From Clostridia bacterium (GTDB taxonomy: Bacteria; Bacillota; Clostridia; Oscillospirales; Acutalibacteraceae): a stretch of 64,000 nucleotides of DNA. Under the pieces are notes generated by a model that did no database searches, had not been told where the DNA came from, and worked only from the letters and a program-made list of their open reading frames with translations. Below are positions 35,965 through 46,906 of the stretch, piece by piece. The translations under genes were made by a program, and so were the position numbers. Numbering within the stretch: position 1 is the stretch's first letter; every line of letters begins with the position of its first letter. The stretch covers positions 38,650-102,649 of the forward strand of contig JAGAOT010000026.1 of the NCBI GenBank assembly GCA_017623615.1, read 5' to 3'.

Positions 35965-36906
35965 ATGAAATACTATATCGGCGTTGACGGTGGCGGCACA
36001 AAAACCGCGTTTGCTCTGTTTGACGAAAACAAAACAATGCTTGCTTCCGTAACCGGACCGGGCAGTAACCACGAAAATCTTGACACCGCCTTTGACGGCG
36101 CAAGCGATATTATTATGGAGGGTTTAAAGGCTCTTTGCGAAAAAGCGGGAATTGCTCTTTCCGATGTCAGCTTTACCCTCATGGGTCTTGCAGGCATTGA
36201 CCACCCTTATCAGTATGACATCATGTGCGGCATGCTTCGCGACAAGGGTCTTGAAAACTTTGAGGTTTTCAACGACGGCTTCATCGTTGTTAAAGCAGGC
36301 GCAACGGGCAAAAGCGCGATTGGCTACAACTGCGGCACGGGCGTTTGCTGCAACGGTATAGGCGTTGACGGCAAGATGCTCCAGCTTGCGGGTCTCGGCG
36401 ATTTTTCGGGCGATATTTCGGGCGGCGGCAACATTGTTGTTGAAGCCTTCAGGCTTGTTTATAACGAGCTTTTCCTCGGTCTTGAAAAAACACTCATTAC
36501 CGGCATGGTTATGGATAAATACGGCTTTAAGGACAGAGGCGAAGTTCTCGGCCTTATCGAAAAGATTGAGGGTGAAAACGGCGCAGAGCATATCAGAAAT
36601 ATGGTCGGTTTCTTCTTTGAAGCTGCAAAGCAGGGTGACAAGCCCGCTTGCGAATACTGCGAAAAGATGGCAACAAGGGGCGCACAGCTTATTTCAGCCC
36701 TTTCAAACGAGCTTGATTTCGGCAGCGGCGAGGTTGAGGTTGTTCTTTCAGGTTCAATCAACGTAAAGCTCGATAACAAGCTTTATCTTGATATGCTTCT
36801 TGAAAAAGCGGAAAAAATGAGCGGCAAAAAGCTTAAGTTCATCAAGCTCGATGCTCTTCCCGTTACGGGATGTATAAATTGGATTATGCAGGATTATGCA
36901 GGATAA
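35965..36906 (+). CDS. BadF/BcrA-type ATPase, N-acetylglucosamine kinase-like
   Basis: A 313-aa ASKHA-fold kinase. The phosphate-1 loop is YYIGVDGGGTKTAFALFD; GLAGIDHP, NDGFIVVKAGA and the adenosine-side motif VVLSGSINVKL complete the fold. Eukaryotic GlcNAc kinase and bacterial MurK belong to this family. Between the GH109 and GH4 genes (13 and 14 bases away) it likely phosphorylates the amino sugar released, or the disaccharide that GH4 then cleaves. Cytoplasmic. Confidence 0.85.
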   Translation: MKYYIGVDGGGTKTAFALFDENKTMLASVTGPGSNHENLDTAFDGASDIIMEGLKALCEKAGIALSDVSFTLMGLAGIDHPYQYDIMCGMLRDKGLENFEVFNDGFIVVKAGATGKSAIGYNCGTGVCCNGIGVDGKMLQLAGLGDFSGDISGGGNIVVEAFRLVYNELFLGLEKTLITGMVMDKYGFKDRGEVLGLIEKIEGENGAEHIRNMVGFFFEAAKQGDKPACEYCEKMATRGAQLISALSNELDFGSGEVEVVLSGSINVKLDNKLYLDMLLEKAEKMSGKKLKFIKLDALPVTGCINWIMQDYAG

Positions 36907-36920
36907 GGAGATAGATTATA

Positions 36921-38204
36921 ATGAAAGAAATCAATGTAGCGGTTATCGGCTCCGGCAGCACCTATTGCCCCGAGCTTGTTGACGGCTTCCTCAAAGCTAA
37001 GGACAGCCTTAAGCTTAAGAAAATCTCATTCATGGATATCGACGAGAGAAAAAGAACAATCGTCGGTGACCTTTGCGTAAGAATGCTCAAAAATGTGGGC
37101 GATGACTGCGAGGTTGTTTTTACAGATGACCTTGACACCGCTTTGCAGGGCGCAGACTTCGTTGTTACACAGATTCGCGTAGGCAAGCTTCCCTGCCGCC
37201 ACCTTGATGAGAGCATCCCCAAGAAATATAACCTCATCGGTCAGGAAACAACGGGTATCGGCGGCTTCTTTAAGGCGCAGAGAACAATCCCCGTTATCAA
37301 AAAGATTTGCGACAGAATCGAAGCTATCTGCCCCGATGCATGGCTTATCAACTTCACAAATCCCTCGGGTATCATCACCGAGTTCATCCTTAACCACACC
37401 AATGTTAAAAACATCGGTCTTTGCAATGTTCCTATCGATATGCTTGACGATGTTAAGGAAATCACGGGTGAGGACAGCGAGATTACATATGTAGGTCTTA
37501 ACCACCTGAGCTGGATTACCTCCGTTAAAAAGAACGGCGAGGAGCTTCTTCCCGGTCTTATCGAAAGCGGATTTTCGCCCAAGGTTATGGCGAACATCAA
37601 GGACGACGGCTTCTCGATTGACTGCCTGAAAACCGTTCAGGGCTTGCCCTCATCATATCTCCAGTATTATTACTGCCGCGAGGCAAAGCTTGCCCACCAG
37701 AGAGAGGACGAAAAGACAAGAGCGCAGGTTTGCATGGAGATTGAAGAACAGCTTCTTGAAATGTATCAGAATCAGGAAATTGTTACAAAGCCTGCTCTTC
37801 TTGACAAGCGCGGAGGTCATAAGTATTCGCTTGCAGCGGTTTCGCTTATCGATTCAATCGCAAACGACAAGCGCGACGTTCATGTTGTTAACATCAAGAA
37901 CAACGGCACTCTGCCCTTTATGGCAGACGATGATATCGTTGAAATTGCAGCGGTTATCGGCTCCGACGGCGCAACTCCCGTGCCCGTAACAGAAAAAATC
38001 AACGACCATATCGTAGGTCTTATGCGAGTTGTTAAGACATATGAAAAATATGCAGTTAAGGCGGCAATTACGGGCGACGACGATTACGCAATCAAGGGTC
38101 TGCTTGTTCACCCGCTTGTAGGCGACTATGAAAAGACTGTTAAGTGCTTCAACGAGCTTAAAGAGGCTCACAAGGAGTTCTTACCCCAGTATTTCAATAA
38201 ATAA
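36921..38204 (+). CDS. GH4 family 6-phospho-glycosidase
   Basis: NAD- and Mn-dependent glycosidase of family 4 (427 aa), working by oxidation at C3 and elimination. Rossmann head VAVIGSGSTYCPELVDG, FTNPSG (about 146-150), metal ligand Cys168 in GLCNVP, and GLNHLSW with His195. These are the LicH/CelF-type 6-phospho-beta-glucosidase motifs. No PTS genes lie nearby, so the phosphate may come from the adjacent kinase rather than from uptake, an unusual but coherent arrangement. AAGGAG precedes the ATG. Confidence 0.92.
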   Translation: MKEINVAVIGSGSTYCPELVDGFLKAKDSLKLKKISFMDIDERKRTIVGDLCVRMLKNVGDDCEVVFTDDLDTALQGADFVVTQIRVGKLPCRHLDESIPKKYNLIGQETTGIGGFFKAQRTIPVIKKICDRIEAICPDAWLINFTNPSGIITEFILNHTNVKNIGLCNVPIDMLDDVKEITGEDSEITYVGLNHLSWITSVKKNGEELLPGLIESGFSPKVMANIKDDGFSIDCLKTVQGLPSSYLQYYYCREAKLAHQREDEKTRAQVCMEIEEQLLEMYQNQEIVTKPALLDKRGGHKYSLAAVSLIDSIANDKRDVHVVNIKNNGTLPFMADDDIVEIAAVIGSDGATPVPVTEKINDHIVGLMRVVKTYEKYAVKAAITGDDDYAIKGLLVHPLVGDYEKTVKCFNELKEAHKEFLPQYFNK

Positions 38205-38230
38205 TTAAAAAACCAAGGAGGATGATTCCA

Positions 38231-39454
38231 ATGGCAAGATTCACTCTGCCCAGAGACCTTTACCACGGCAAAGGCTCTCTTGAGGTACTCAAAACAATCA
38301 AAGGCAAAAAGGCTATCGTTTGCGTAGGCGGCGGCTCAATGAAAAAGTTCGGCTTCCTTGATAAGATTGTAGCTTATCTTGAAGAAGCAGGTCTTGAGGT
38401 TAAGCTTTTCGAAGGCATCGAGCCCGACCCCTCGGTTGACACAGTTATGAAGGGCGCAGCAGTTATGGCTGAGTTTGAGCCCGACTGGATTGTTGCTGTC
38501 GGCGGAGGCTCACCCATCGACGCTGCAAAGGCAATGTGGATTAAGTATGAGCATCCCGAAATTACCTTTGAGCAGATGTGCGTAGTTTTCGGCATCCCCG
38601 AGCTTCGTCAGAAGGCACGCTTTATTGCTATCCCCTCAACATCGGGCACAGCAACAGAAGTTACCGCTTTCTCGGTTATCACAGACTATGAAAAGGGCAT
38701 CAAATATCCTCTTGCAGACTTTGAAATCACTCCCGATATCGCTATCGTTGATTCAGAGCTTGCGGAAACAATGCCCAAAAAGCTTGTTGCTCACACAGGC
38801 ATGGATGCTATGACTCATGCAGTTGAGGCTTATGTTTCAACCGCTAACTGCGACTATACAGACCCCCTTGCTCTTCATGCAATCGAAATGATTCAGGAAA
38901 ACCTTGTTGATTCATACAACGGTGACAACGGCTGCCGCGAAAAGATGCACAATGCGCAGTGCCTTGCAGGCATGGCATTCTCCAATGCTCTTCTCGGCAT
39001 TGTTCACTCAATGGCTCACAAGACAGGCGCAGTTTTTGCTGACTACGGCAACGGAGCTCACATCATCCACGGCGCAGCAAACGCAATGTATCTTCCCAAG
39101 GTTATCGAATTCAACGCAAAGGTTGAATCCGCTGCAAAGCGTTATGCAAAGATTGCTGACAGAATGAACCTCGGCGGCGAAACCGTTGAAGAAAAGGTTC
39201 AGCTTCTTATCGCATATCTCCGCGGCATGAACGAAAAGCTCAACATTCCCCAGTGCATCAAGAACTACGGCGCAGACAGCTATCCCTGCGAGCAGGGCTT
39301 TGTTCCCGAGGAAGTATTCCTTGAAAGACTTCCCGAAATTGCAAAGAACGCTATCGGCGACGCTTGCACGGGCTCCAACCCCCGCCAGCCCAGCCAGGAA
39401 GAGATGGAAAAGCTCTTCAAGTGCTGCTACTATGACCTTAAGGTTGATTTCTGA
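38231..39454 (+). CDS. Iron-containing alcohol dehydrogenase
   Basis: Group III metal ADH of 407 aa. NAD(P) motif GGGSPIDAAKAMW (about 95-107), and iron ligands in MDAMTHAVEAYVS (Asp, His) and SMAHKTGAVFADYGNGAHIIHG (two His). It resembles clostridial butanol dehydrogenases, which reduce aldehydes with NAD(P)H. AGGAGG is followed by ATG 38222 with no spacing, so ATG 38231 is the start. As last gene of the glycoside operon it may dispose of reducing power or act on a sugar-derived aldehyde. Confidence 0.9.
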   Translation: MARFTLPRDLYHGKGSLEVLKTIKGKKAIVCVGGGSMKKFGFLDKIVAYLEEAGLEVKLFEGIEPDPSVDTVMKGAAVMAEFEPDWIVAVGGGSPIDAAKAMWIKYEHPEITFEQMCVVFGIPELRQKARFIAIPSTSGTATEVTAFSVITDYEKGIKYPLADFEITPDIAIVDSELAETMPKKLVAHTGMDAMTHAVEAYVSTANCDYTDPLALHAIEMIQENLVDSYNGDNGCREKMHNAQCLAGMAFSNALLGIVHSMAHKTGAVFADYGNGAHIIHGAANAMYLPKVIEFNAKVESAAKRYAKIADRMNLGGETVEEKVQLLIAYLRGMNEKLNIPQCIKNYGADSYPCEQGFVPEEVFLERLPEIAKNAIGDACTGSNPRQPSQEEMEKLFKCCYYDLKVDF

Positions 39455-39468
39455 TTAATTATTAAAGA

Positions 39469-39501
39469 AAAGCGGTTTGTCCTTGGACAAACCGCTTTTT
39501 G
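39469..39501. terminator. Bidirectional terminator
   Basis: Perfect 14-bp stem AAAGCGGTTTGTCC / GGACAAACCGCTTT with TT loop and T runs; closes the ADH operon and the convergent PHP gene. Confidence 0.88.
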
Positions 39502-40326
39502 TTATTTCTCTATTTTAATTTGTATAGGCTTTCGGTCTTTAAAATATGTAACATATTCAAAACCGCAGGCTTCTGCTATTTCATAGCCTTGGTCGATGCC
39601 CGCGCCGACATGCTCGGTGAAATGTGCATCGGAGCCGAGGGTGAGAAGCTCGCCGCCAAGCTCCTTGAAGCGGCGCACATAGTTTTCTGTGGGCATGGTT
39701 TTGCCGATGGGCTGGCGAAGCCCGCTTGTGTTAATCTCAAGAGCCTTGCCATTGGTGATAAGTGTTTTGAAAATTTCGTCAACCACATCGTCATAGCGCG
39801 AAAGGTCGGTATTGAATCTGCCCGACTGCACGATATAACGCATGGGGTATGTAAGGTGCGCAAGGGTGTCAAAACCGTTCCATTTTGCGAGAATCAGTTC
39901 CTCCTCAAAATATTTTTCGAGAAGAGAATATATATTCTCTTGCGAGAGGTTGGGGTAATCAAGCTCGCAGAAATCGGGCATTTCACGCAAATTATGAATA
40001 GAGCCGATAACAAAGTCATATTCAAAACGGGCGAGCGATTTTTCCGTCAGCGCGGTGTCGTAGGTCGGCTGACCCATTTCAATGCCGCGAAGCACCTGAA
40101 TTTTATCCGCGAATGCTTCTTTGGCGGCAACTATATCTTCGTAGCTGCTTTTTTGGCGCACATCGAGATTGTGCCTTTCAAAAAAGTCAACGTCAAAATG
40201 GTCGGTAAAAGCAATCGTTGCAAGCGAGTTTTCAACAGCCGCCTTGCACATAAGCTCTGCGGGGTAGTTGCCGTCAAACGAGCTTGCCGTGTGCATATGC
40301 AAATCAATTCTGTTTTTATAAGCCAT
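39502..40326 (-). CDS. PHP-domain phosphatase, histidinol-phosphatase-like
   Basis: A 274-aa metal-dependent phosphoesterase. The four PHP motifs are visible: DLHMHTASSFDG, FTDHFDVDFF, IGSIHNLRE and GSDAHFTEHVG. HisK-type histidinol phosphatases have this plan, but no his gene is near, so other small phosphate esters are possible. ATG 40326 follows GAGGTGG; a GTG start three codons upstream is rejected. Monocistronic, with promoter at 40356-40384. Confidence 0.87.
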   Translation of the reverse strand: MAYKNRIDLHMHTASSFDGNYPAELMCKAAVENSLATIAFTDHFDVDFFERHNLDVRQKSSYEDIVAAKEAFADKIQVLRGIEMGQPTYDTALTEKSLARFEYDFVIGSIHNLREMPDFCELDYPNLSQENIYSLLEKYFEEELILAKWNGFDTLAHLTYPMRYIVQSGRFNTDLSRYDDVVDEIFKTLITNGKALEINTSGLRQPIGKTMPTENYVRRFKELGGELLTLGSDAHFTEHVGAGIDQGYEIAEACGFEYVTYFKDRKPIQIKIEK

Positions 40327-40355
40327 TGGTACCACCTCATATTCAAACTTTTAAT

Positions 40356-40384
40356 AATATATCACATGCGATGATAAGTGTCAA
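40356..40384 (-). promoter_or_regulatory. Promoter of the PHP gene
   Basis: Minus-strand TTGACA, 17-base spacer, TATATT. Confidence 0.7.
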
Positions 40385-40391
40385 ATATGTA

Positions 40392-40420
40392 TTGAAAATA
40401 ATTTTTCAATCCGTTATAAT
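40392..40420 (+). promoter_or_regulatory. Promoter of the MFS gene
   Basis: TTGAAA, 17-base spacer, TATAAT; divergent from the PHP promoter with only seven bases between them, so the two may be co-regulated. Confidence 0.7.
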
Positions 40421-40447
40421 ATTCAAAACCTGCTTTTAGGAGGACTT

Positions 40448-41623
40448 ATGACTGCCCTTTTAATGATTGTTATTTATATAGCATATGTCGGGCTCGGAAT
40501 ACCAGATTCGCTTTTCGGGGCTGTTTGGCCTGCGATTTACCGTGAATTTGATGTTCCCGTTTCATATGCAAGCTTTGTTACAACCCTTATTTCCTGCGGC
40601 ACGATTGTTTCAAGCCTTTTGAGCGCAAGGCTCATAAACCGTTTCGGCACGGGCAGGGTTGCTGCATTCAGCACATCGCTGACAGCCTTTGCTCTGCTTG
40701 GCTTTTCTCTTTCGGACAATATGCTTTGGCTTTGCGTTTTCGCCGTGCCTCTCGGCTTGGGCGCGGGCTCGATTGACACCGCGCTGAATAACTATGTTGC
40801 GCTTAACTGCAAGGCAACGCATATGAGCTTTTTACATTGCGCCTATGGCGTGGGCGTTTCGATAAGCCCTTATCTCATGTCATTTGCTTTGAGAGGGGAT
40901 AACGGCTGGCAGAGCGGCTACAGAACAATGTTTTTCTTTCAGCTTGCCATCGCTGCAATAACCGTTTTTTCGCTCCCGCTGTGGAAAAAGGTGAAGGAGC
41001 AAAAGGCAGGAGAGGAAATACAGGAGCGCGTTGTTAAAATCCGCGATATACTTAAAATTCCCACCGCAAGAGCAAGCATAATGGTCTTTATGGGCTCATG
41101 TGCGATTGAGGCAGTTTGCCTTGGCTGGGGCAGCACGTTTTTGGTTAACTCAAAGGGTCTGACACCCGATATGGCGGCGGAAATGATAACGTTTTATTTT
41201 GTCGGCATGACCGTTGGCAGATTCCTTTCGGGTGTTATCGGAAACAAGCTGTCATCAAAAAAAATAATTATAATCGGCGAGTCGGTAACGCTTGCGGCAA
41301 TCGTGCTTGTTATGCTTCCGCTGCCGACAGCGTTTGCGGGAATCGGTCTTTTTATGATAGGTCTTGGTAACGGACCGCTTTTCCCGAACATGACCCACCT
41401 GACACCTGTATATTTCGGAAAAGAGGTTTCCCAGTCATTCATAGGGCTTCAAATGGCAATGTCATATGTAAGCATTCTTACATCGCCCGTTATTTTCGGG
41501 CTTGCGGTGCAGACATGGAGCACGGATTTGTTCCCGTATTTCCAGTTAGCAGCTTTTGCAATAACGGCAATTTCAACCTTTGCAATGATAAAATCGGTTA
41601 AAAAATGCAGCTCTGATATTTAA
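40448..41623 (+). CDS. MFS transporter, fucose-permease-like
   Basis: A 391-aa permease with 12 helices. The loop 2-3 motif is RLINRFGTGRVAAFS; LGLGAGSIDTALNNYVAL and FLHCAYGVGVSISPYL resemble the FucP-related group of sugar permeases common in Firmicutes. Substrate unknown; neighbours do not define it. AGGAGG lies before the ATG. Confidence 0.85.
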   Translation: MTALLMIVIYIAYVGLGIPDSLFGAVWPAIYREFDVPVSYASFVTTLISCGTIVSSLLSARLINRFGTGRVAAFSTSLTAFALLGFSLSDNMLWLCVFAVPLGLGAGSIDTALNNYVALNCKATHMSFLHCAYGVGVSISPYLMSFALRGDNGWQSGYRTMFFFQLAIAAITVFSLPLWKKVKEQKAGEEIQERVVKIRDILKIPTARASIMVFMGSCAIEAVCLGWGSTFLVNSKGLTPDMAAEMITFYFVGMTVGRFLSGVIGNKLSSKKIIIIGESVTLAAIVLVMLPLPTAFAGIGLFMIGLGNGPLFPNMTHLTPVYFGKEVSQSFIGLQMAMSYVSILTSPVIFGLAVQTWSTDLFPYFQLAAFAITAISTFAMIKSVKKCSSDI

Positions 41624-41636
41624 GAGCTGCATTTTT
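41604..41636. terminator. Terminator between MFS and GDPD genes
   Basis: AATGCAGCTCT (41604-41614) pairs with AGAGCTGCATT (41623-41633), then T run; overlaps the MFS stop. Confidence 0.82.
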
Positions 41637-41637
41637 G

Positions 41638-42471
41638 CTATTTATAGTATTTGTTTGATTTTTTTAAGTAATCAATGAGCATCATGGGCCAGTCGGTTTG
41701 AATCATGTCAAAGCCCTTGTCGGCAATCCAGCCCCAGCCGAAATCCTCGCCGACGGTCAGTGCGCTGTCATCGCTGTGACCGCCGCAAAGCTGTTCTTTA
41801 TAATCGTAAATGATTGAGTTTGCCCACACAAGAACATTGTCGCCATGCATTTTTTCGATGAATTCTTCGCTTGCAAGGTATGAACTGTCTTTTTCGAAAA
41901 GCACCTCAACGCCGACATAGTTTATGCCGCTTTTAAGCAGCTTTTCGTGAATCGGATGCTCGTTTCTGACAATCGGCATAAACGGAATTTCGGGTGCAAG
42001 GCTTTCAAGCACTTCGAAAACCTTTTCGCTCGGTTTGCTTTTAACCAGCATTTGCTCAGTCATGCCGTGGCGCTTTATCGCTTCATAAATCTTTTTGGGA
42101 TTATCCCAAAACTTGTCGATGTTTATGTAGCATCTGCCCTTAAACTGTTCAAGAAAATCATCAAAGCCCGCAATTTTAAACTGCGTGGGAGTGTCGTCAA
42201 AATTGACATAATGAAGCTCTCGGATTTTATCAAAAGCCATTCGTTTGAGGTTTCTTCTCATGTTGAGGTGTTCGCGCTCCATGCCGGGGTGGAAAAGAAA
42301 CAGCTTTCCGTCGCGGCTGCAGCTTACGTCAACCTCAATCATGTCTGCGCCCTGCTTGAGCGCAATTTCATATGCCGCAAGGGTGTTGCAGGGAATATTT
42401 CCGCCCGCCGCGCCTCTGTGAGCAACCACTATTATGTTTTCTTTTGCTTTTTCGCGAAGATTAAAGCTCAT
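41638..42471 (-). CDS. Glycerophosphodiester phosphodiesterase
   Basis: A TIM-barrel enzyme that splits glycerophosphodiesters into glycerol 3-phosphate and an alcohol. VVAHRGAAGGNIPCNTLAAYEIALKQGADMIEVDV gathers the catalytic HRG and Glu/Asp ligands (written here in its known order: HRG, then N, then E-D), and GWIADKGFDMIQTDWP closes the barrel. No signal peptide, so it acts inside on lipid- or teichoic-acid-derived diesters. ATG 42471 gives 277 aa and overlaps the ancestral end of the phosphatase gene by about 11 bases; ATG 42498 is an alternative. Confidence 0.88.
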   Translation of the reverse strand: MSFNLREKAKENIIVVAHRGAAGGNIPCNTLAAYEIALKQGADMIEVDVSCSRDGKLFLFHPGMEREHLNMRRNLKRMAFDKIRELHYVNFDDTPTQFKIAGFDDFLEQFKGRCYINIDKFWDNPKKIYEAIKRHGMTEQMLVKSKPSEKVFEVLESLAPEIPFMPIVRNEHPIHEKLLKSGINYVGVEVLFEKDSSYLASEEFIEKMHGDNVLVWANSIIYDYKEQLCGGHSDDSALTVGEDFGWGWIADKGFDMIQTDWPMMLIDYLKKSNKYYK

Positions 42472-42535
42472 TTTCAAGTAATCCCTCACATCCGTCATAT
42501 ATATCGCGGTATGCAACGTCGAAACGCCCGCTGTA

Positions 42536-44433
<1,898 letters not shown>

Positions 44434-44440
44434 TTAATAT

Positions 44441-44468
44441 ATATTATCATATTTGGAAGTTAAAGCAA
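44441..44468 (-). promoter_or_regulatory. Promoter of GH51 operon
   Basis: Minus-strand TTGCTT, 16-base spacer, TAATAT. Confidence 0.4.
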
Positions 44469-44507
44469 GTGTTTTTAAAGAAATATCAGGAAAAAGTGCA
44501 TTTACAC

Positions 44508-44536
44508 TTGCAATGTGTGCGATTTTTTTGTATTAT
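44508..44536 (+). promoter_or_regulatory. Promoter of OPT transporter gene
   Basis: TTGCAA, 17-base spacer, TATTAT. Confidence 0.45.
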
Positions 44537-44566
44537 AAAGTGATTAATTTTTTAAAGGAGTACAAT

Positions 44567-46479
44567 ATGCAGGAAAATAATCAGTTCAAACCGTATATTG
44601 CCGCAAGCAAAATCACGCCTGAATTTACCGTGACTTCAATAATCATGGGCATTATTCTGGCAGTTGTTTTCGGCGCGGCAAATGCGTATCTCGGCTTGCG
44701 CGTGGGCATGACCGTTTCGGCTTCTATCCCCGCCGCGGTTATCGCAATGGGCGTTATCCGTGTTATCATGCGCAAAAACTCAATTCTTGAAAGCAAATAG
44801 TTCAGACAACGGGCTCCGCGGGCGAATCTCTTGCGGCGGGCGCAATCTTCACTCTTCCCGCGCTTTATCTTTGGGCGGCAGAGGGTAAAATGGAAAAGCC
44901 CAACCTTGTTGAGATAACTCTCATTGCGCTTTTGGGCGGTTTGCTCGGTGTATTCTTCATGGTGCCGCTTCGCAACGCGCTTATCGTTAAAGAGCACGGC
45001 ACTCTGCCTTATCCCGAGGGCACGGCATGCGCTGAAGTTCTTCTCGCGGGCGAAGAGGGCGGCTCGAACGCTTCAACCGTTTTTGCGGGCATGGGCTTTG
45101 CAGCGTTCTTCAAGCTTATCATTGACGGCATAAAAGCCGTACCCGGTGAAATTTCATTCAGAATCAAGGGCTTCGCGGGCGAGATTGGCACACAGATTTA
45201 CCCCGCTGTTATGAGCGTTGGCTATATCTGCGGACCGCGCATTTCTTCCTATATGTTTGCGGGCGGCATTTTAAGCTGGCTTGTTCTTATTCCCATGATT
45301 GTTCTTTTCGGTGAAACACTCACCCTTTACCCCGGCGATGCACCCATCGGCGAAATGTTTGCCGAAGGCGGCGCGGGCGCAATCTGGGGCACATATATCC
45401 GCTATATCGGCGCGGGCGCGCTTGCGGCAGGCGGTATCATCAGCCTTATCAAGTCGCTTCCCCTTATTGTACGCACGTTCAAAGATTCGGTTAAAAGCAT
45501 GGCTGGCGGCTCAAACGTCGGCTCGGAGCGCACAAATCAGAGCCTGAGCATGAAGCTTGTGCTTATTGCCATTGCAATTCTCACGGTTATTGTTTGGCTT
45601 GTTCCTGCAGTTCCCGTTTCGCTTCTCGGCGCGGCGATTGTTGTTATCTTCGGCTTTTTCTTTGCAACCGTTTCTTCAAGAATGGTTGGTCTTGTCGGCA
45701 GCAGCAACAACCCCGTTTCGGGCATGGCAATCGCAACCCTTCTTATTGCAACCGTTATTCTTAAAATTACAGGCGATACCGGCGCTCACGGTATGAGAGC
45801 GGCTATCGCGATAGGCTCAATTATCTGCATTGTTGCCGCCATTTCGGGCGACACATCGCAGGACCTTAAAACCGGCTATCTTCTCGGTGCAACTCCTAAA
45901 AAGCAGCAGATTGGTGAGATTATCGGCGTTGTTGCCGCAGCTCTTGCGATAGGCGGCACTCTGAATCTTCTTGACTCCGCATGGGGCTTTGGCGGCGACG
46001 AGCTTGCGGCTCCCCAGGCAACACTCATGAAGATGATTATTGAGGGTGTTATGGACGGCAATCTGCCCTGGGGTCTTGTTTTCATCGGCGTGTTTATCGC
46101 TGTTGTTGCCGAGATTATCGGCATTCCCGTTCTTCCCTTTGCGATAGGCGTTTATCTTCCCGTTCAGCTTAACGCATGCATCATGGTCGGCGGTCTTGTA
46201 CGCCTTGCCGTTGACAAGATGAAGAAGCCCGAAGAAGAGAAAAAGAGAATTACAAACGACGGCATTCTTTTCTGCTCCGGCATGATTGCGGGTGAGGGCC
46301 TTGTGGGCATTCTTCTTGCTTTGCTTGCAGTTTTCGGAATTTATAAGGTTATTGATATTTCGGGCTATCTCAACCTTCCTGACGGCGTTGCAAAGGCAGC
46401 GGGTCTTGTTGTGTTCGGTCTTATAATACTTTCACTTCTCAAATTCTCTGTTTGGAAGAAAAGCAAGAAGGCAAAATAA
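44567..46479 (+). pseudogene. OPT family oligopeptide transporter, frameshifted
   Basis: ATG 44567 follows AAAGGAG. The first frame (MQENNQFKPYIAASK, NAYLGLRVGMTVSASIPAAV, NSILESK) stops at TAG 44798-44800. Reading one base earlier from there gives IVQTTGSAGESLAAGAIF and LPALYLWAAEGK, joining smoothly to the remaining 529 residues, so one base is missing near 44794-44797 (AGCAA-ATAG where AGCAACATAG is expected). The restored protein is about 637 aa, the normal OPT size, with the family blocks LPYPEGTACAEVL, GTYIRYIGAGALAAGG and SGDTSQDLKTGYLLGATP. OPT proteins import peptides or metal chelates. The site is not a homopolymer. As it stands the protein is not made, unless the base is a sequencing loss. 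Confidence 0.9.
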
Positions 46480-46482
46480 GCC

Positions 46483-46824
46483 ATGAAAAAGAAAAACGAA
46501 ATAAATTATCTTGAAAAAATACCCGTTCATCCCGAAGGTATTCCTTGGAAAACCGATGAAAACGGCATTGTAACCCTTGAAATTGAGAACAAGGGCGCAA
46601 TGAACAGAATCGCGCAAAAGCTTTTCAAAAAGCCGCGTGTGAGCTATATTCACCTTGACAAAACGGGCAGCTTTGTCTGGCCGCTTATCGACGGGAAAAA
46701 GAATATAATTGAGCTCGGCAAGGCGGTTGACGAGCATTTCGGCGAGGAAGCGCACCCGCTTTATGAGCGTTTGGCGCAGTTTTTCAAGGTGCTTGAAAGC
46801 TATAAGTTTATTGAATGGAAATAA
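46483..46824 (+). CDS. PqqD-like (RRE-fold) small protein
   Basis: A 113-aa protein with the PqqD fold pattern: NGIVTLEIENKGAMNRIAQK, then SYIHLDKTGSFVWPLIDGKKN and IIELGKAVDEHFGEEAHPLYERL. PqqD and related RRE domains hold precursor peptides for modifying enzymes. No radical-SAM maturase or precursor peptide is encoded nearby; instead it follows the OPT transporter by three bases, an arrangement suggesting a partner of the transporter. The role is not known. Confidence 0.8.
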   Translation: MKKKNEINYLEKIPVHPEGIPWKTDENGIVTLEIENKGAMNRIAQKLFKKPRVSYIHLDKTGSFVWPLIDGKKNIIELGKAVDEHFGEEAHPLYERLAQFFKVLESYKFIEWK

Positions 46825-46829
46825 AGAAA

Positions 46830-46851
46830 GGGTCGATGTGGGCATCGACCC
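46830..46851. repeat. Palindromic unit matching the one at 1001-1020, inverted
   Basis: GGGTCGATG (46830-46838) and CATCGACCC (46843-46851) around TGGG. The unit at 1001-1020 has the same arms (one wobble) around CCCA, the reverse complement, so the two are copies in opposite orientation. Confidence 0.6.
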
Positions 46852-46862
46852 ATGCAAACACA

Positions 46863-46895
46863 AAAATCCCCGATGTTCAGCGAACATCGGGGATT
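46863..46895 (-). terminator. Terminator of ileS
   Basis: Perfect 14-bp stem AATCCCCGATGTTC / GAACATCGGGGATT with 3-base loop; T5 follows on the minus strand, 11 bases past the ileS stop. Confidence 0.88.
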
Positions 46896-46906
46896 AATCA
46901 TTTTAT

